Notes under the pieces: model-generated
Database searches by the model: none
Told to the model about the DNA's origin: nothing
The model's input: only the letters and a program-made list of their open reading frames with translations
Translations under genes and position numbers: made by a program
Assembly (NCBI GenBank): GCA_011322005.1
Contig: DROE01000072.1
Coordinates: 1 to 16,771, forward strand
DNA from: Devosia sp.
GTDB taxonomy: Bacteria; Pseudomonadota; Alphaproteobacteria; Rhizobiales; Devosiaceae
Direction of reading: 5' to 3'
DNA: 16,771 nucleotides
Part shown: in pieces, positions 1 through 6,627 of the stretch
Layout of the letters: each line of letters starts with the position of its first letter
How positions within the stretch are numbered: position 1 is the stretch's first letter

Positions 1-42
1 CAGACGGCAGCCGAAGGTAAGAGTGCAGGGTGAATCGCTCAT
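1..42 (-). CDS. mtaB: MtaB-type tRNA methylthiotransferase, N-terminal fragment (cut by window edge)
   Basis: Only the first 14 codons are present. Read on the minus strand from the ATG at 40-42 they give MSDSPCTLTFGCRL. The TFGCRL motif is the hallmark N-terminus of the MiaB/MtaB radical-SAM methylthiotransferase family (UPF0004 domain), in which that Cys is the first ligand of the auxiliary 4Fe-4S cluster. MtaB converts t6A37 to ms2t6A37 in tRNAs. The start codon overlaps the dapF stop in an ATGA arrangement, which indicates translational coupling. A dapF-mtaB pair is common in Alphaproteobacteria, often followed by ftsY, and this supports the call. The identification rests on very few residues plus context. 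Confidence 0.72.
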   Translation of the reverse strand, partial: MSDSPCTLTFGCRL

Positions 43-911
43 TTTATGAACCGCGCCCCTGTCAGTTCGGTAGAGAGTTCACCCGTTCCTTCAAGTTCCC
101 AGGGACCGCTCATGACAATGTGGTTGTCCCTGATGCGCCACTCCACATCCAGTTTGCCGCCGGGAAGGATGACCTTGACCTTTCTGGCGCTCAGCCCTTT
201 TCGCGCGCCCGCAGCCGCAACCGCGCAGGCCGCAGTGCCGCAGGCTTTGGTCAACCCCACACCGCGCTCCCATACCCTCACCCTGATTTCATCGGACGCC
301 GACACCCACGCCAGCGAGATGTTGGCGCGTTCAGGGAAAAGCGGATGGTTTTCAAGTAACGGTCCGAAGCGCTCCAGTTCGTAATCATCGGGGTTTTGGC
401 CAACCCAGAAGATGGCATGAGGATTGCCCACATTGACCACGGAAGGGGTGTGCAGTACCGGCGCATCAATGGGCCCGATTTGCAGTTCTATGCCCCTTGT
501 GTCGCCAAACTCTTCGCTCAAGGGAATGTCCTGCCAGCCGAATTTCGGTTTTCCCATGTCCACACTGACCCGCGACCCATCCACATTCGCCACAAGCAGT
601 CCTGTCCTGGTCTGAACAGCTATCTGACCGCGCCCCAGCTCTCTTGCGGCAATGGCCGCGACGCAGCGCGTGGCGTTGCCACAGGCTGCAACCTCGCCAC
701 CATCGTGATTGAAAATGCGCATGAACACATCTGCGCCCTTAGCTGTGGGTTGTTCCATCACGATAAGCTGGTCGCAGCCAATGCCCTGCTCGCGGTCAGC
801 AATCCAGCGCACCCGGTCTTCATCCAGCAGCACCGGCGTTTCACGGCCGTCCAGCACGACAAATTCGTTGCCCAGACCGTTCATTTTCAGATAGCCGACC
901 GTGCCAGACAT
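39..911 (-). CDS. dapF: Diaminopimelate epimerase
   Basis: Cytoplasmic, cofactor-independent epimerase that interconverts LL- and meso-diaminopimelate in lysine and peptidoglycan precursor synthesis. Both halves of the two-cysteine active site are visible: the AACGNATRC block (Cys about 77) and the LTKACGTAACA block (Cys about 224). The family N-terminal signature KMNGLGNEFVVLDG starts at about residue 9. I chose the ATG at 909-911 (290 aa, the family's usual length). ATG 921-923 lies four codons upstream, and the frame stays open to an ATG at 1008-1010, but that extra stretch has no family similarity. None of these starts has a convincing Shine-Dalgarno. The stop overlaps the mtaB start by ATGA. 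The M29 peptidase gene lies upstream on the same strand, 136 bp away. No obvious terminator or strong promoter was found in that gap. Confidence 0.95.
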   Translation of the reverse strand: MSGTVGYLKMNGLGNEFVVLDGRETPVLLDEDRVRWIADREQGIGCDQLIVMEQPTAKGADVFMRIFNHDGGEVAACGNATRCVAAIAARELGRGQIAVQTRTGLLVANVDGSRVSVDMGKPKFGWQDIPLSEEFGDTRGIELQIGPIDAPVLHTPSVVNVGNPHAIFWVGQNPDDYELERFGPLLENHPLFPERANISLAWVSASDEIRVRVWERGVGLTKACGTAACAVAAAGARKGLSARKVKVILPGGKLDVEWRIRDNHIVMSGPWELEGTGELSTELTGARFIK

Positions 912-1047
912 CGCCCGATTCATCCGCTTCAGGGAACCCTTTGGCCCTATATGGCGCACATTCAGGCATATTTCCAGAAGTGAGTTCTCATGAAGCCGAC
1001 GAGTCAACAATCATGCGGGCGATTGAAGCGCAACCCGCAAAGCGCGA

Positions 1048-2283
1048 TTACGCCCATTCCCCTTTTCGGAATACCGGAACCCGGACCCCGTCCTGCGTAA
1101 TGCCGTCGATGTCAATTTTGTCAGAGCCTATCATCCAGTCCACATGAATCTGGCTTGAATTGCCGCCCTGCTTTTTGATCTGCTCCTGCGTTATGGTCTT
1201 GCTACCCTTAAAGCATTCCGAATAACACTGGCCAAGGGCGATATGACAGGCGGCGTTCTCATCAAACAGGGTGTTGAAGAACAATATGCCCGACTGCGAG
1301 ATGGGGGAAGAATGGGGCACCAGCGCCACTTCGCCAAGGTGGCGCGCGCCCTCGTCGGTGTCCAGCATCTTGAGAAACACATCCTCGCCCTTGCCCGCCC
1401 CGGCCTTCGCAATCCGGCCCGCTTCAAATTCAACGTAAATCTCGTCAATCAGCGTGCCGTGGTAGGACAGGGGCTTGGTTGAGGTGACATGGCCCTCAAC
1501 CCTTTGGGCATGGGGGGTGGTGAAAACCTCTTCGGTGGGAATATTGGGGTTGCAGGTAATGCCGTTCTTGGCCGGAGCCTCCCCGCCCGCCCATTCATGG
1601 CCATCGGCCAGCCCTACGGTTAGATCCGTACCCGGTCCGACAAAGTTCAGGGAGGCAAAATTCTGTTCGTTCAGCCATTTGTATTTGGATGCCAGAACTG
1701 CGTTGTGCTCGGCCCAGGCGGCGATAGGGTCGTCCCGGTCAACTCTTGAGGCGGCAAAAATGGCCTCGGCCAGTTTTTGAACCGCCATTTCCTCGCTGTC
1801 ATCAGGAAACACCTGTTTTGCCCAGTCGGCACCGGGATAGGAGACAATGGTCCAGTTGATGTCAAACTCGACTGTGCGCTTGCGCATCGGGGCGGTGGCC
1901 TTGGACATGGCCTTGTTGGCACGCCCGACTTTTTCGGGGTCCTCGTTGGCCAAAAGCATCGGATTGTCCGCGCTTATCGCCAGCCGCGCCGCGTTGTTGT
2001 CATAGGCTTTGGCCATGCCCTCGAACAACCAGTCCGTTGACCTGTCAAAGCTGGCATCGGGCGCATATTTATAGCGTGCCAGCGTCGCCTCCGGGTCCCC
2101 GTAAAAAGTAGTCACCAGCCCGGCCCCCGCTTTGTAGGCGGCCTTTGTTATCAGCCGGACCAGCGGCACCGCCTCCAGCGGCGCGGTCATCACCAGGTCC
2201 TGACCCTCCTCAAGGCGCAAACCGACCTTGACAGCGACTTCTGCAAGTTTCTTGAGATAGGTGGACGAGATTGGGTTGGACAT
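1048..2283 (-). CDS. M29-family (AmpS/AmpT/PepS-like) metal-dependent aminopeptidase
   Basis: A 411-aa cytoplasmic aminopeptidase of MEROPS family M29, which removes N-terminal residues from peptides using two divalent metal ions. Family landmarks are all present: the GGE-containing loop near 233, NIPTEEVFTTP (Glu252), LGEVALV (Glu318), FDENAACHIALG (His347) and SQIHVDWMIG (His380, Asp382). These positions match the metal-ligand spacing known for this family. The length is typical and no truncation is seen. There is no signal peptide. The start at ATG 2281-2283 gives the expected N-terminus (a helix, then a VGLRLEEGQDLVMTAP segment), although the preceding bases do not form a clear Shine-Dalgarno. 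The gene is divergent from ffh across a 304-bp gap and may be transcribed with dapF. Its physiological substrate is unknown; a general role in peptide turnover is inferred. Confidence 0.93.
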   Translation of the reverse strand: MSNPISSTYLKKLAEVAVKVGLRLEEGQDLVMTAPLEAVPLVRLITKAAYKAGAGLVTTFYGDPEATLARYKYAPDASFDRSTDWLFEGMAKAYDNNAARLAISADNPMLLANEDPEKVGRANKAMSKATAPMRKRTVEFDINWTIVSYPGADWAKQVFPDDSEEMAVQKLAEAIFAASRVDRDDPIAAWAEHNAVLASKYKWLNEQNFASLNFVGPGTDLTVGLADGHEWAGGEAPAKNGITCNPNIPTEEVFTTPHAQRVEGHVTSTKPLSYHGTLIDEIYVEFEAGRIAKAGAGKGEDVFLKMLDTDEGARHLGEVALVPHSSPISQSGILFFNTLFDENAACHIALGQCYSECFKGSKTITQEQIKKQGGNSSQIHVDWMIGSDKIDIDGITQDGVRVPVFRKGEWA

Positions 2284-2385
2284 GGGGAAGGGTTCCGCTG
2301 TGTTGTTCTGCTCAGGTTAGCTCTATCTGCGATTATTCACCGACACCAGAGACAAAATGTTGTTTCCAGCCACCCCGCAACCTGA

Positions 2386-2415
2386 TTGACTTATCCCGCC
2401 CCATCCCCTTATAAA
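2386..2415 (+). promoter_or_regulatory. Sigma70-type promoter ahead of the ffh leader RNA
   Basis: A TTGACT -35 box (2386-2391) and a TATAAA -10 box (2410-2415) are separated by 18 bp. This is close to consensus and the best promoter match I found in the window. It would start transcription near 2422, about 165 nt before the ffh start, immediately upstream of three stem-loops. It could drive ffh and the downstream ribosomal genes, or a separate small RNA. Confidence 0.65.
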
Positions 2416-2421
2416 CCGCCA

Positions 2422-2513
2422 ACTCTGTCTTTGAGCGAACTGTTCGAGCCACTGGTGTGCCCAAGAGGCATACGGTCCCCACCCGCCAGCGCGTTGCGCC
2501 CTCGGGTGTTTTT
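2422..2513 (+). ncRNA. Candidate structured RNA: small RNA or attenuating leader of ffh
   Basis: Three consecutive stem-loops can be drawn between the predicted transcription start and the T-run. Stem 1 is CGAA/TTCG, 2436-2446, with a CTG loop. Stem 2 runs from 2451 to 2476: its core GTGTGCC pairs with GGCATAC through a CAAGA loop (7 bp, one G-T wobble) and extends to about 10 bp. Stem 3 is a GC-rich hairpin, 2480-2508, followed by TTTTT. No plausible protein is encoded here. The bacterial SRP RNA hallmark (the GGAA-tetraloop region) is absent, so this is not ffs. I recall that a structured RNA motif upstream of ffh has been described in Alphaproteobacteria, and this may be a member, but I cannot confirm a match without a covariance search. 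The predicted ends are approximate. Confidence 0.5.
2480..2513 (+). terminator. Terminator-like hairpin within the ffh leader
   Basis: The outer stem CACCCG (2480-2485) pairs with CGGGTG (2503-2508). The inner stem GCGC (2489-2492) pairs with GCGC (2496-2499). A symmetrical CCA/CCT internal loop separates them. The hairpin is followed by five T residues (2509-2513), then GGC and TTTT. It lies about 75 nt upstream of ffh on the same strand. It could therefore end a small RNA, or attenuate ffh transcription. I found no strong upstream antiterminator pairing. Confidence 0.5.
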
Positions 2514-2520
2514 GGCTTTT

Positions 2521-2577
2521 GGAACTTTGGTTCCCATTTATGTTCGGGCGCAAAAAGTCAGGGTGGAGAGACCCGTG
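2521..2577 (+). other. Two small hairpins in the ribosome-binding region of ffh
   Basis: GGAAC (2521-2525) pairs with GTTCC (2530-2534) around a TTTG loop. GGGT (2561-2564) pairs with ACCC (2571-2574), with flanking CA/TG, and holds GGAGAG in its loop just before the functional GAGG (2577-2580). GGGTGG at 2561-2566 is also complementary to CCACCC at 2479-2484 in the terminator-like arm, so an alternative fold of the full-length leader is possible. The pairings are visible in the sequence; any regulatory effect is inference. Confidence 0.35.
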
Positions 2578-2587
2578 AGGTAAAATG

Positions 2588-4180
2588 ATGTTTGACACTC
2601 TCAGCGACCGTCTGGGCAACATTTTCAGGAACATCACCGGCCGCGGCGCCCTGAGCGAAGCGGACGTCAGCGCGACCCTGCGCGAAATCCGCCGGGCGCT
2701 GATTGAAGCCGACGTTTCCCTTGAGGTCGTGCGCGCCTTTACCGAACAGGTGAAAGAACGGGCCACCGGCTCTGAGGTAACCCGCTCGATTACCCCGGGC
2801 CAGCAGGTCATCAAGATCGTCAACGATGAACTGGTGCGGGTGCTGGGCGAAGAAGCCTCATCAATAGATTTACGCGCCGCCCCGCCGGTGCCCATCCTGA
2901 TGGTCGGCCTGCAGGGCTCGGGCAAAACCACCACTTCGGCAAAAATCGCCCTGCGCCTGAAAAGGCGCGAAAACAAAAAAGTCCTGCTCGCTTCCCTCGA
3001 CACACGCCGCCCCGCCGCCATGGAGCAGCTTCAGGTGCTCGGGGAACAGGTCGGTGTCGATACGCTGGCCATCGTGCCGGGGGAAAACCCGATCCGGATT
3101 GCCAACCGCGCCGCCGACGAGGCAAAGCGTGGCGGCTATGACGTCTATATTCTGGATACCGCCGGACGTACCCATATTGACGAAACCCTGATGGCGGAAA
3201 CCGCCGACATCAAGGCTGCCACCTCCCCCCACGAAGTGCTGCTGGTGGTGGACGCGCTGACCGGGCAGGACGCGGTCAATCTGGCCCGTTCGTTTGATGA
3301 GACCGTTGCCATTACCGGCATCGTGCTCACAAGGATGGATGGTGACGGACGTGGGGGCGCGGCCCTGTCCATGCGTGCTGCCACCGGCAAACCTATCAAG
3401 CTTATCGGCACTAGCGAAAAGATGGAGGGGCTGGAGGATTTCCACCCAAAGCGCATTGCCGACCGCATTTTGGGCATGGGAGACATTGTTTCGCTGGTCG
3501 AAAAAGCGGCGGAGACGGTTTCCGCCGACGATGCTGCCAAAATGGCCAAAAAGCTCAAAAAGGGCGTCTTTGACCTCAATGATTTACGCAATCAATTGCT
3601 GCAGATGAAAAAAATGGGCGGCATGGGCGCCATCATGGGCCTGATGCCGGGCATGGGGCAGATGAAAAAAGCCATGGCCGGGGCAAATGTCGATGAAAAA
3701 ACATTCGACCGGCAGGTGGCCATCATCAATTCCATGACAACTCAGGAACGCGCCCGGCCCGAACTGCTCAACGCCTCGCGCCGCAAGCGCATCGCCGCCG
3801 GTGCCGGCACCGAGGTTTCCCAGATCAACAAGCTGATAAAACAGCATCGCCAGATGGCCTCGATGATGAAAAAAATGTCCCGTGGCGGCGGTATGGGCTC
3901 GATGCTCGGGGGTATGGGCGCTGGTGTGCCGCCTGGAATGGCAGGCGGAATGCCCGATATGGCCAGTATGGACCCCGCTGAACTGGAAAGAATGGCTCAA
4001 CAACTGGGCGTCGACCCCAATTCCCTGCCCGGCTCAGGGGGCGGCACAAAAAAAGCGCTGCCCGAAAAATTGCCGGAAGATTTCACCCAACTGACCAAAA
4101 ACAATTCCCTGCCCGACCTTGGCAAGCCCCAATTCCCCGGCCTTCCCGGTCTGGGCTCGGGTCCGTTGAAAAAGAAATAG
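2588..4180 (+). CDS. ffh: Signal recognition particle GTPase Ffh (SRP54 homolog)
   Basis: GTPase subunit of SRP. It binds the 4.5S RNA and hydrophobic signal sequences on nascent chains and delivers ribosomes to FtsY at the inner membrane. Order of domains: N helical bundle (1-85), Ras-like G domain with G1 GLQGSGKT (107-114), DTAGR (190-194), TRMD (248-251) and GTSEK (274-278), then a methionine-rich M domain (about 325-445) with the RNA-binding segment RRKRIAAGAG (398-407). A Gly/Met/Pro-rich low-complexity tail follows to residue 530. Two ATGs are adjacent (2585 and 2588). GAGG at 2577-2580 is 4 nt from the first and 7 nt from the second, and the family N-terminus MFDTLSDRL favours the second. 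The gene heads the rpsP-rimM-trmD block, 52 bp upstream of rpsP with no terminator between. Confidence 0.97.
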   Translation: MFDTLSDRLGNIFRNITGRGALSEADVSATLREIRRALIEADVSLEVVRAFTEQVKERATGSEVTRSITPGQQVIKIVNDELVRVLGEEASSIDLRAAPPVPILMVGLQGSGKTTTSAKIALRLKRRENKKVLLASLDTRRPAAMEQLQVLGEQVGVDTLAIVPGENPIRIANRAADEAKRGGYDVYILDTAGRTHIDETLMAETADIKAATSPHEVLLVVDALTGQDAVNLARSFDETVAITGIVLTRMDGDGRGGAALSMRAATGKPIKLIGTSEKMEGLEDFHPKRIADRILGMGDIVSLVEKAAETVSADDAAKMAKKLKKGVFDLNDLRNQLLQMKKMGGMGAIMGLMPGMGQMKKAMAGANVDEKTFDRQVAIINSMTTQERARPELLNASRRKRIAAGAGTEVSQINKLIKQHRQMASMMKKMSRGGGMGSMLGGMGAGVPPGMAGGMPDMASMDPAELERMAQQLGVDPNSLPGSGGGTKKALPEKLPEDFTQLTKNNSLPDLGKPQFPGLPGLGSGPLKKK

Positions 4181-4232
4181 AAACTTCAATCAACCACATC
4201 ACATTCGAGAAACAAGGAACTGAATAAAAACC

Positions 4233-4616
4233 ATGGCTGTTAAAATTCGTCTTTCCCGCGCCGGCTCCAAAAAACGCCCCTATTATCACATCATCGTTGC
4301 GGACGCTCGCGCACCCCGCGATGGCAGTTTTATCGAGCGCATCGGCGCCTACAATCCCATGCTTCCCAAGGACAGCGACAAGCGGGTGAAACTCGATGTT
4401 GATCGGGCCAAATACTGGCTTTCGGTCGGCGCCAAGCCCACCGACCGGGTGGCCCGCTTTCTGGATGCCGCCGATATTCTGAAGCGCGAGGCCCGTAACA
4501 ACCCCAACAAGGCCAAGCCGGGCAAAAAGGCCCAGGAGCGCCTGGACGAAAAGGCGCAAGGCGAAGCTGACGCCGCTCCCGCTGAAGAGGCAACTGAAGA
4601 AAAAGCGGCCGAATAG
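4233..4616 (+). CDS. rpsP: 30S ribosomal protein S16
   Basis: Small-subunit ribosomal protein needed for 30S assembly, contacting 16S rRNA. The N-terminus MAVKIRLSRAGSKKRPYYHIIVADARAPRDGSFIERIGAYNP is the classic S16 fold signature, and the conserved core spans about residues 1-82. After it comes a roughly 45-residue tail rich in Lys, then Ala and Glu. Such tails are seen in alphaproteobacterial S16 and are absent from the 82-aa E. coli protein. An AAGGAA at 4214-4219 lies 13 nt before the ATG, a rather long spacing. The gene lies between ffh and rimM, and only 13 bp separate it from the rimM ATG. Confidence 0.97.
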   Translation: MAVKIRLSRAGSKKRPYYHIIVADARAPRDGSFIERIGAYNPMLPKDSDKRVKLDVDRAKYWLSVGAKPTDRVARFLDAADILKREARNNPNKAKPGKKAQERLDEKAQGEADAAPAEEATEEKAAE

Positions 4617-4629
4617 AGGAAATTCTTTG

Positions 4630-5178
4630 ATGGCGGACAACGCCAGTTCCGGGAACTCCGGGGACAAAAAAATACTCGTGGGCCGCATTGGCGCCGCCCA
4701 TGGGTTGCGCGGGCAGGTGCGGATAAATTCCTTTACCGAAAATCCCCTGTCCATCGCCGACTATTCGCCTCTATATACAGACCGGGCCGGGCTGAAGCTC
4801 ACCATCACCAAATCCCGCCTCGCAAAAAATGTGGTCATTGCCAAACTGGCAGGCATTGATGAGCGCACCTCAGCCGAGGCCCTGAATGGTGTGGAACTGT
4901 TCGTTCCCCGCAGCAAATTGCCGCCCTGCGACAATGAAGACGAGTTTCTCCATGTCGACCTTGTCGGGCTTCAGGCGCGCCTCGACACCGGCCAAGTGCT
5001 GGGGGAAGTCACTACCATCGCCAATTTCGGGGCGGGCGACCTGCTCGAAGTCCGTGAGCCGGATGGCGAAACAAAGCTGTTTGCCTTCACCCGTGCCGTG
5101 GTGCCGCAAGTCAACATCAAAGAAGGGTTTGTGCTGATCGTCCCTCCGGTTGAAATTGAAGGGGACCAGAAGCAATGA
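4630..5178 (+). CDS. rimM: Ribosome maturation factor RimM (16S rRNA processing)
   Basis: Assembly factor that binds S19 and promotes maturation of the 30S head domain. It has two domains. An N-terminal RimM barrel begins with ILVGRIGAAHGLRGQVRINSFTENP (about residues 14-38), and a C-terminal PRC-barrel contains VDLVGLQA and GEVTTIANFGAGDLLEV. At 182 aa it has a normal length. GAGGA at 4616-4620 is 9 nt before the ATG at 4630. A TTG directly upstream (4627) is possible but less likely. The TGA stop overlaps the trmD start as ATGA, so the two are probably translationally coupled. Keeping rimM beside rpsP matches its role on the 30S subunit. Confidence 0.95.
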   Translation: MADNASSGNSGDKKILVGRIGAAHGLRGQVRINSFTENPLSIADYSPLYTDRAGLKLTITKSRLAKNVVIAKLAGIDERTSAEALNGVELFVPRSKLPPCDNEDEFLHVDLVGLQARLDTGQVLGEVTTIANFGAGDLLEVREPDGETKLFAFTRAVVPQVNIKEGFVLIVPPVEIEGDQKQ

Positions 5179-5864
5179 GTTTTGATGCACAAGTCATCAC
5201 CCTGTTCCCGGAACTGTTTCCCGGCCCCCTTGGGGCGTCGGTGCTCGGTCGTGGTCTGGACAAGGGACTGTGGTCGCTTGGCACCACTCAGCTTCGTGAT
5301 TTTGGCGCTGGCAAACACAAAAATGTCGACGATACCCCCGCCGGGGGCGGCCCCGGCATGGTGTTGCGCGCCGATGTGCTGGCGGGGGCAGTTGATGCGG
5401 TTTCAATAGGGGACGATCCCCGCCCGCGCCTGCTCATGTCGCCGCGCGGAAAACCCCTGACGCAAACCCGCGCCCATCAACTGGCAAACGGTCCCGGTGC
5501 AATCATCATCTGCGGGCGCTTTGAAGGGGTGGATCAGCGGGTTATCGAAGCGCGTCAGCTCGAAGAAATTTCCATCGGCGATTATGTGCTGGCCGGGGGA
5601 GAAACCGCCGCCATGGTATTGCTTGAAGCTGTGGTCCGTCTCATCCCCGGCGTTCTGGGAAGCAAGGAAAGCCGCAGGGACGAGAGCTTTGAAAACGGTC
5701 TGCTCGAATATCCCCAATATACAAGGCCGCAGGAATTTGAGGGTCGCCCTGTCCCCCAGGTGCTGACCTCAGGCGATCATGCAAAAGTAAAAGAGTGGCG
5801 GCAAAAACAGAGTGAAAGCCTCACCCGCACCCGCCGCCCGGACCTGTTGGGCAAAGGGAATTAA
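5175..5864 (+). CDS. trmD: tRNA (guanine37-N1)-methyltransferase
   Basis: Essential SPOUT-class enzyme that makes m1G37 in tRNAs from S-adenosylmethionine, preventing +1 frameshifting. The deep trefoil-knot SAM site is visible as LLMSPRGKPL (87-96), IICGRFEGVDQRV (111-123) and SIGDYVLAGGE (133-143). GPGMVLR (59-65) and RRDESFENGLLEYPQYTRP (about 167-185) are the other family blocks. The Asp in RRDES (169) is the position expected for the catalytic base. The length, 229 aa, is normal for the family. It starts in the rimM stop (ATGA). Downstream, its stop is only 6 bp from the stop of the convergent copper chaperone gene, and no terminator fits between them. Confidence 0.97.
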   Translation: MSFDAQVITLFPELFPGPLGASVLGRGLDKGLWSLGTTQLRDFGAGKHKNVDDTPAGGGPGMVLRADVLAGAVDAVSIGDDPRPRLLMSPRGKPLTQTRAHQLANGPGAIIICGRFEGVDQRVIEARQLEEISIGDYVLAGGETAAMVLLEAVVRLIPGVLGSKESRRDESFENGLLEYPQYTRPQEFEGRPVPQVLTSGDHAKVKEWRQKQSESLTRTRRPDLLGKGN

Positions 5865-5870
5865 ACTCCC

Positions 5871-6350
5871 CTATTCGGGCACATAGCTTTTGGCGCCAAT
5901 GGGAGCTACCGGCAGCATAAGGTCGACACTTCCCGCTCGCTCAAATACCAGGGTGACGGGCACCAAATTTCCCATTCTGAACGGTTCTGTGATCTGCATG
6001 AACATGATGTGTTTTCCCCCCGGGGACAGTTCTGTCACCTCTCCTGCGGGAACCGCAAACCCATCAGGGCTGGACCTCATCACCATCACCTCATTTTCCA
6101 TTTTCATGGTATGAAGTTCCACAACCGCCGCTGCCGGTGAACTGACTGAAACCAGTTGGTCGTCCATCTCGCCATTGTTGGTGATGGTCACAAAACCACC
6201 CCCGGTTTTTGCATTGGGCGGGGTGGCCCGTGTGAACGCACCGCTCAGCTCCAACTCTCCAACAACCACGCTTTGTTGCGCCAGGGCCGGAATGCCGCCC
6301 CATATAAGGCCGCCAAGGGTAATGATGATTGCCAGTATTCTTTTGTTCAT
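5871..6350 (-). CDS. Periplasmic copper chaperone, PCu(A)C family
   Basis: A 159-aa exported protein. A short basic start (MNKR), a hydrophobic core and ALA before QQ suggest signal-peptidase I cleavage after residue 24. The mature part is a DUF461/PCu(A)C cupredoxin-like fold, opening with GELELSGAFTRATPPNAKTGGGFVTITN. The Cu(I)-binding set is present: His80 and Met82 in ELHTMKM, Met91, and His114/Met116 in GGKHIMFM. This is close to the family H-x10-M-x21-HxM pattern, with one extra residue in the second spacer. Such proteins deliver copper to the CuA site of cytochrome c oxidase. Here no Sco or oxidase gene is adjacent. The gene sits antisense between trmD and rplS, interrupting a usually co-directional ribosomal operon. 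No clear Shine-Dalgarno precedes the ATG. Confidence 0.92.
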   Translation of the reverse strand: MNKRILAIIITLGGLIWGGIPALAQQSVVVGELELSGAFTRATPPNAKTGGGFVTITNNGEMDDQLVSVSSPAAAVVELHTMKMENEVMVMRSSPDGFAVPAGEVTELSPGGKHIMFMQITEPFRMGNLVPVTLVFERAGSVDLMLPVAPIGAKSYVPE

Positions 6351-6461
6351 GGTTCAGGTTTTTCCGTATCAGCAAAGCGTTTTTCGTGAGATCAGGAGCT
6401 ATTCCTTATTCCATCTCATGGTCCCCCGCCATGCGACGAATTTTCACCTGCTCAAATCTGG

Positions 6462-6490
6462 TGGACTCAAGACCTTTCCTCATGTATAGG
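6462..6490 (+). promoter_or_regulatory. Possible promoter for rplS
   Basis: TGGACT (6462-6467) and TATAGG (6485-6490) are 17 bp apart. Both are partial matches to -35 and -10 boxes. Initiation near 6497 would give a leader of about 130 nt before rplS. An independent promoter is expected here, because the preceding gene is on the opposite strand. The remainder of the 277-bp gap (6351-6627) shows GCCCGG (6490-6495) complementary to CCGGGC (6524-6529), but no strong terminator and no credible gene. Confidence 0.4.
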
Positions 6491-6627
6491 CCCGGCACGA
6501 CGACAAACTCCGTCCAATTAAGACCGGGCGTAAACAAGAACCCAAAACAATTCACAGTCGGGCAAAAGCAAAGCTCCACCTTCTTGTTAGGCACCCCCAA
6601 AGAAAAGATCAGAACGGAACAGTTAAC

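Noticed and set aside
396..983. Open frame of 195 codons on the plus strand opposite dapF
   Set aside because: It lies wholly antisense to most of dapF, which has complete catalytic motifs. The translation has no recognisable domain and no ribosome-binding site. Long antisense frames are common in GC-rich coding DNA.
912..1047. Promoter for dapF, based on a TTGACT on the minus strand in this gap
   Set aside because: No acceptable -10 box lies 16-18 bp downstream of it, so it was not listed.
2386..2583. A 65-codon frame (TTG start) just upstream of ffh, considered as a leader peptide
   Set aside because: Its start codon is the -35 box itself, it lacks a ribosome-binding site, and the stretch is better explained by RNA secondary structure.
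2284..2587. 4.5S SRP RNA gene (ffs) next to ffh
   Set aside because: I searched the gap for the conserved SRP RNA apical region with the GGAA tetraloop and its asymmetric internal loops and did not find it. The stems present have different loops.
2323..3021. Open frame of 232 codons on the minus strand across the ffh leader and the start of ffh
   Set aside because: It is antisense to the N and early G domain of Ffh, has a biased Arg/Ser composition, and matches no family I recognise.
4083..4754. Open frame of 223 codons on the minus strand opposite ffh-rpsP-rimM
   Set aside because: It is antisense to three well-identified genes, including the whole of S16, and shows no domain or initiation signal.
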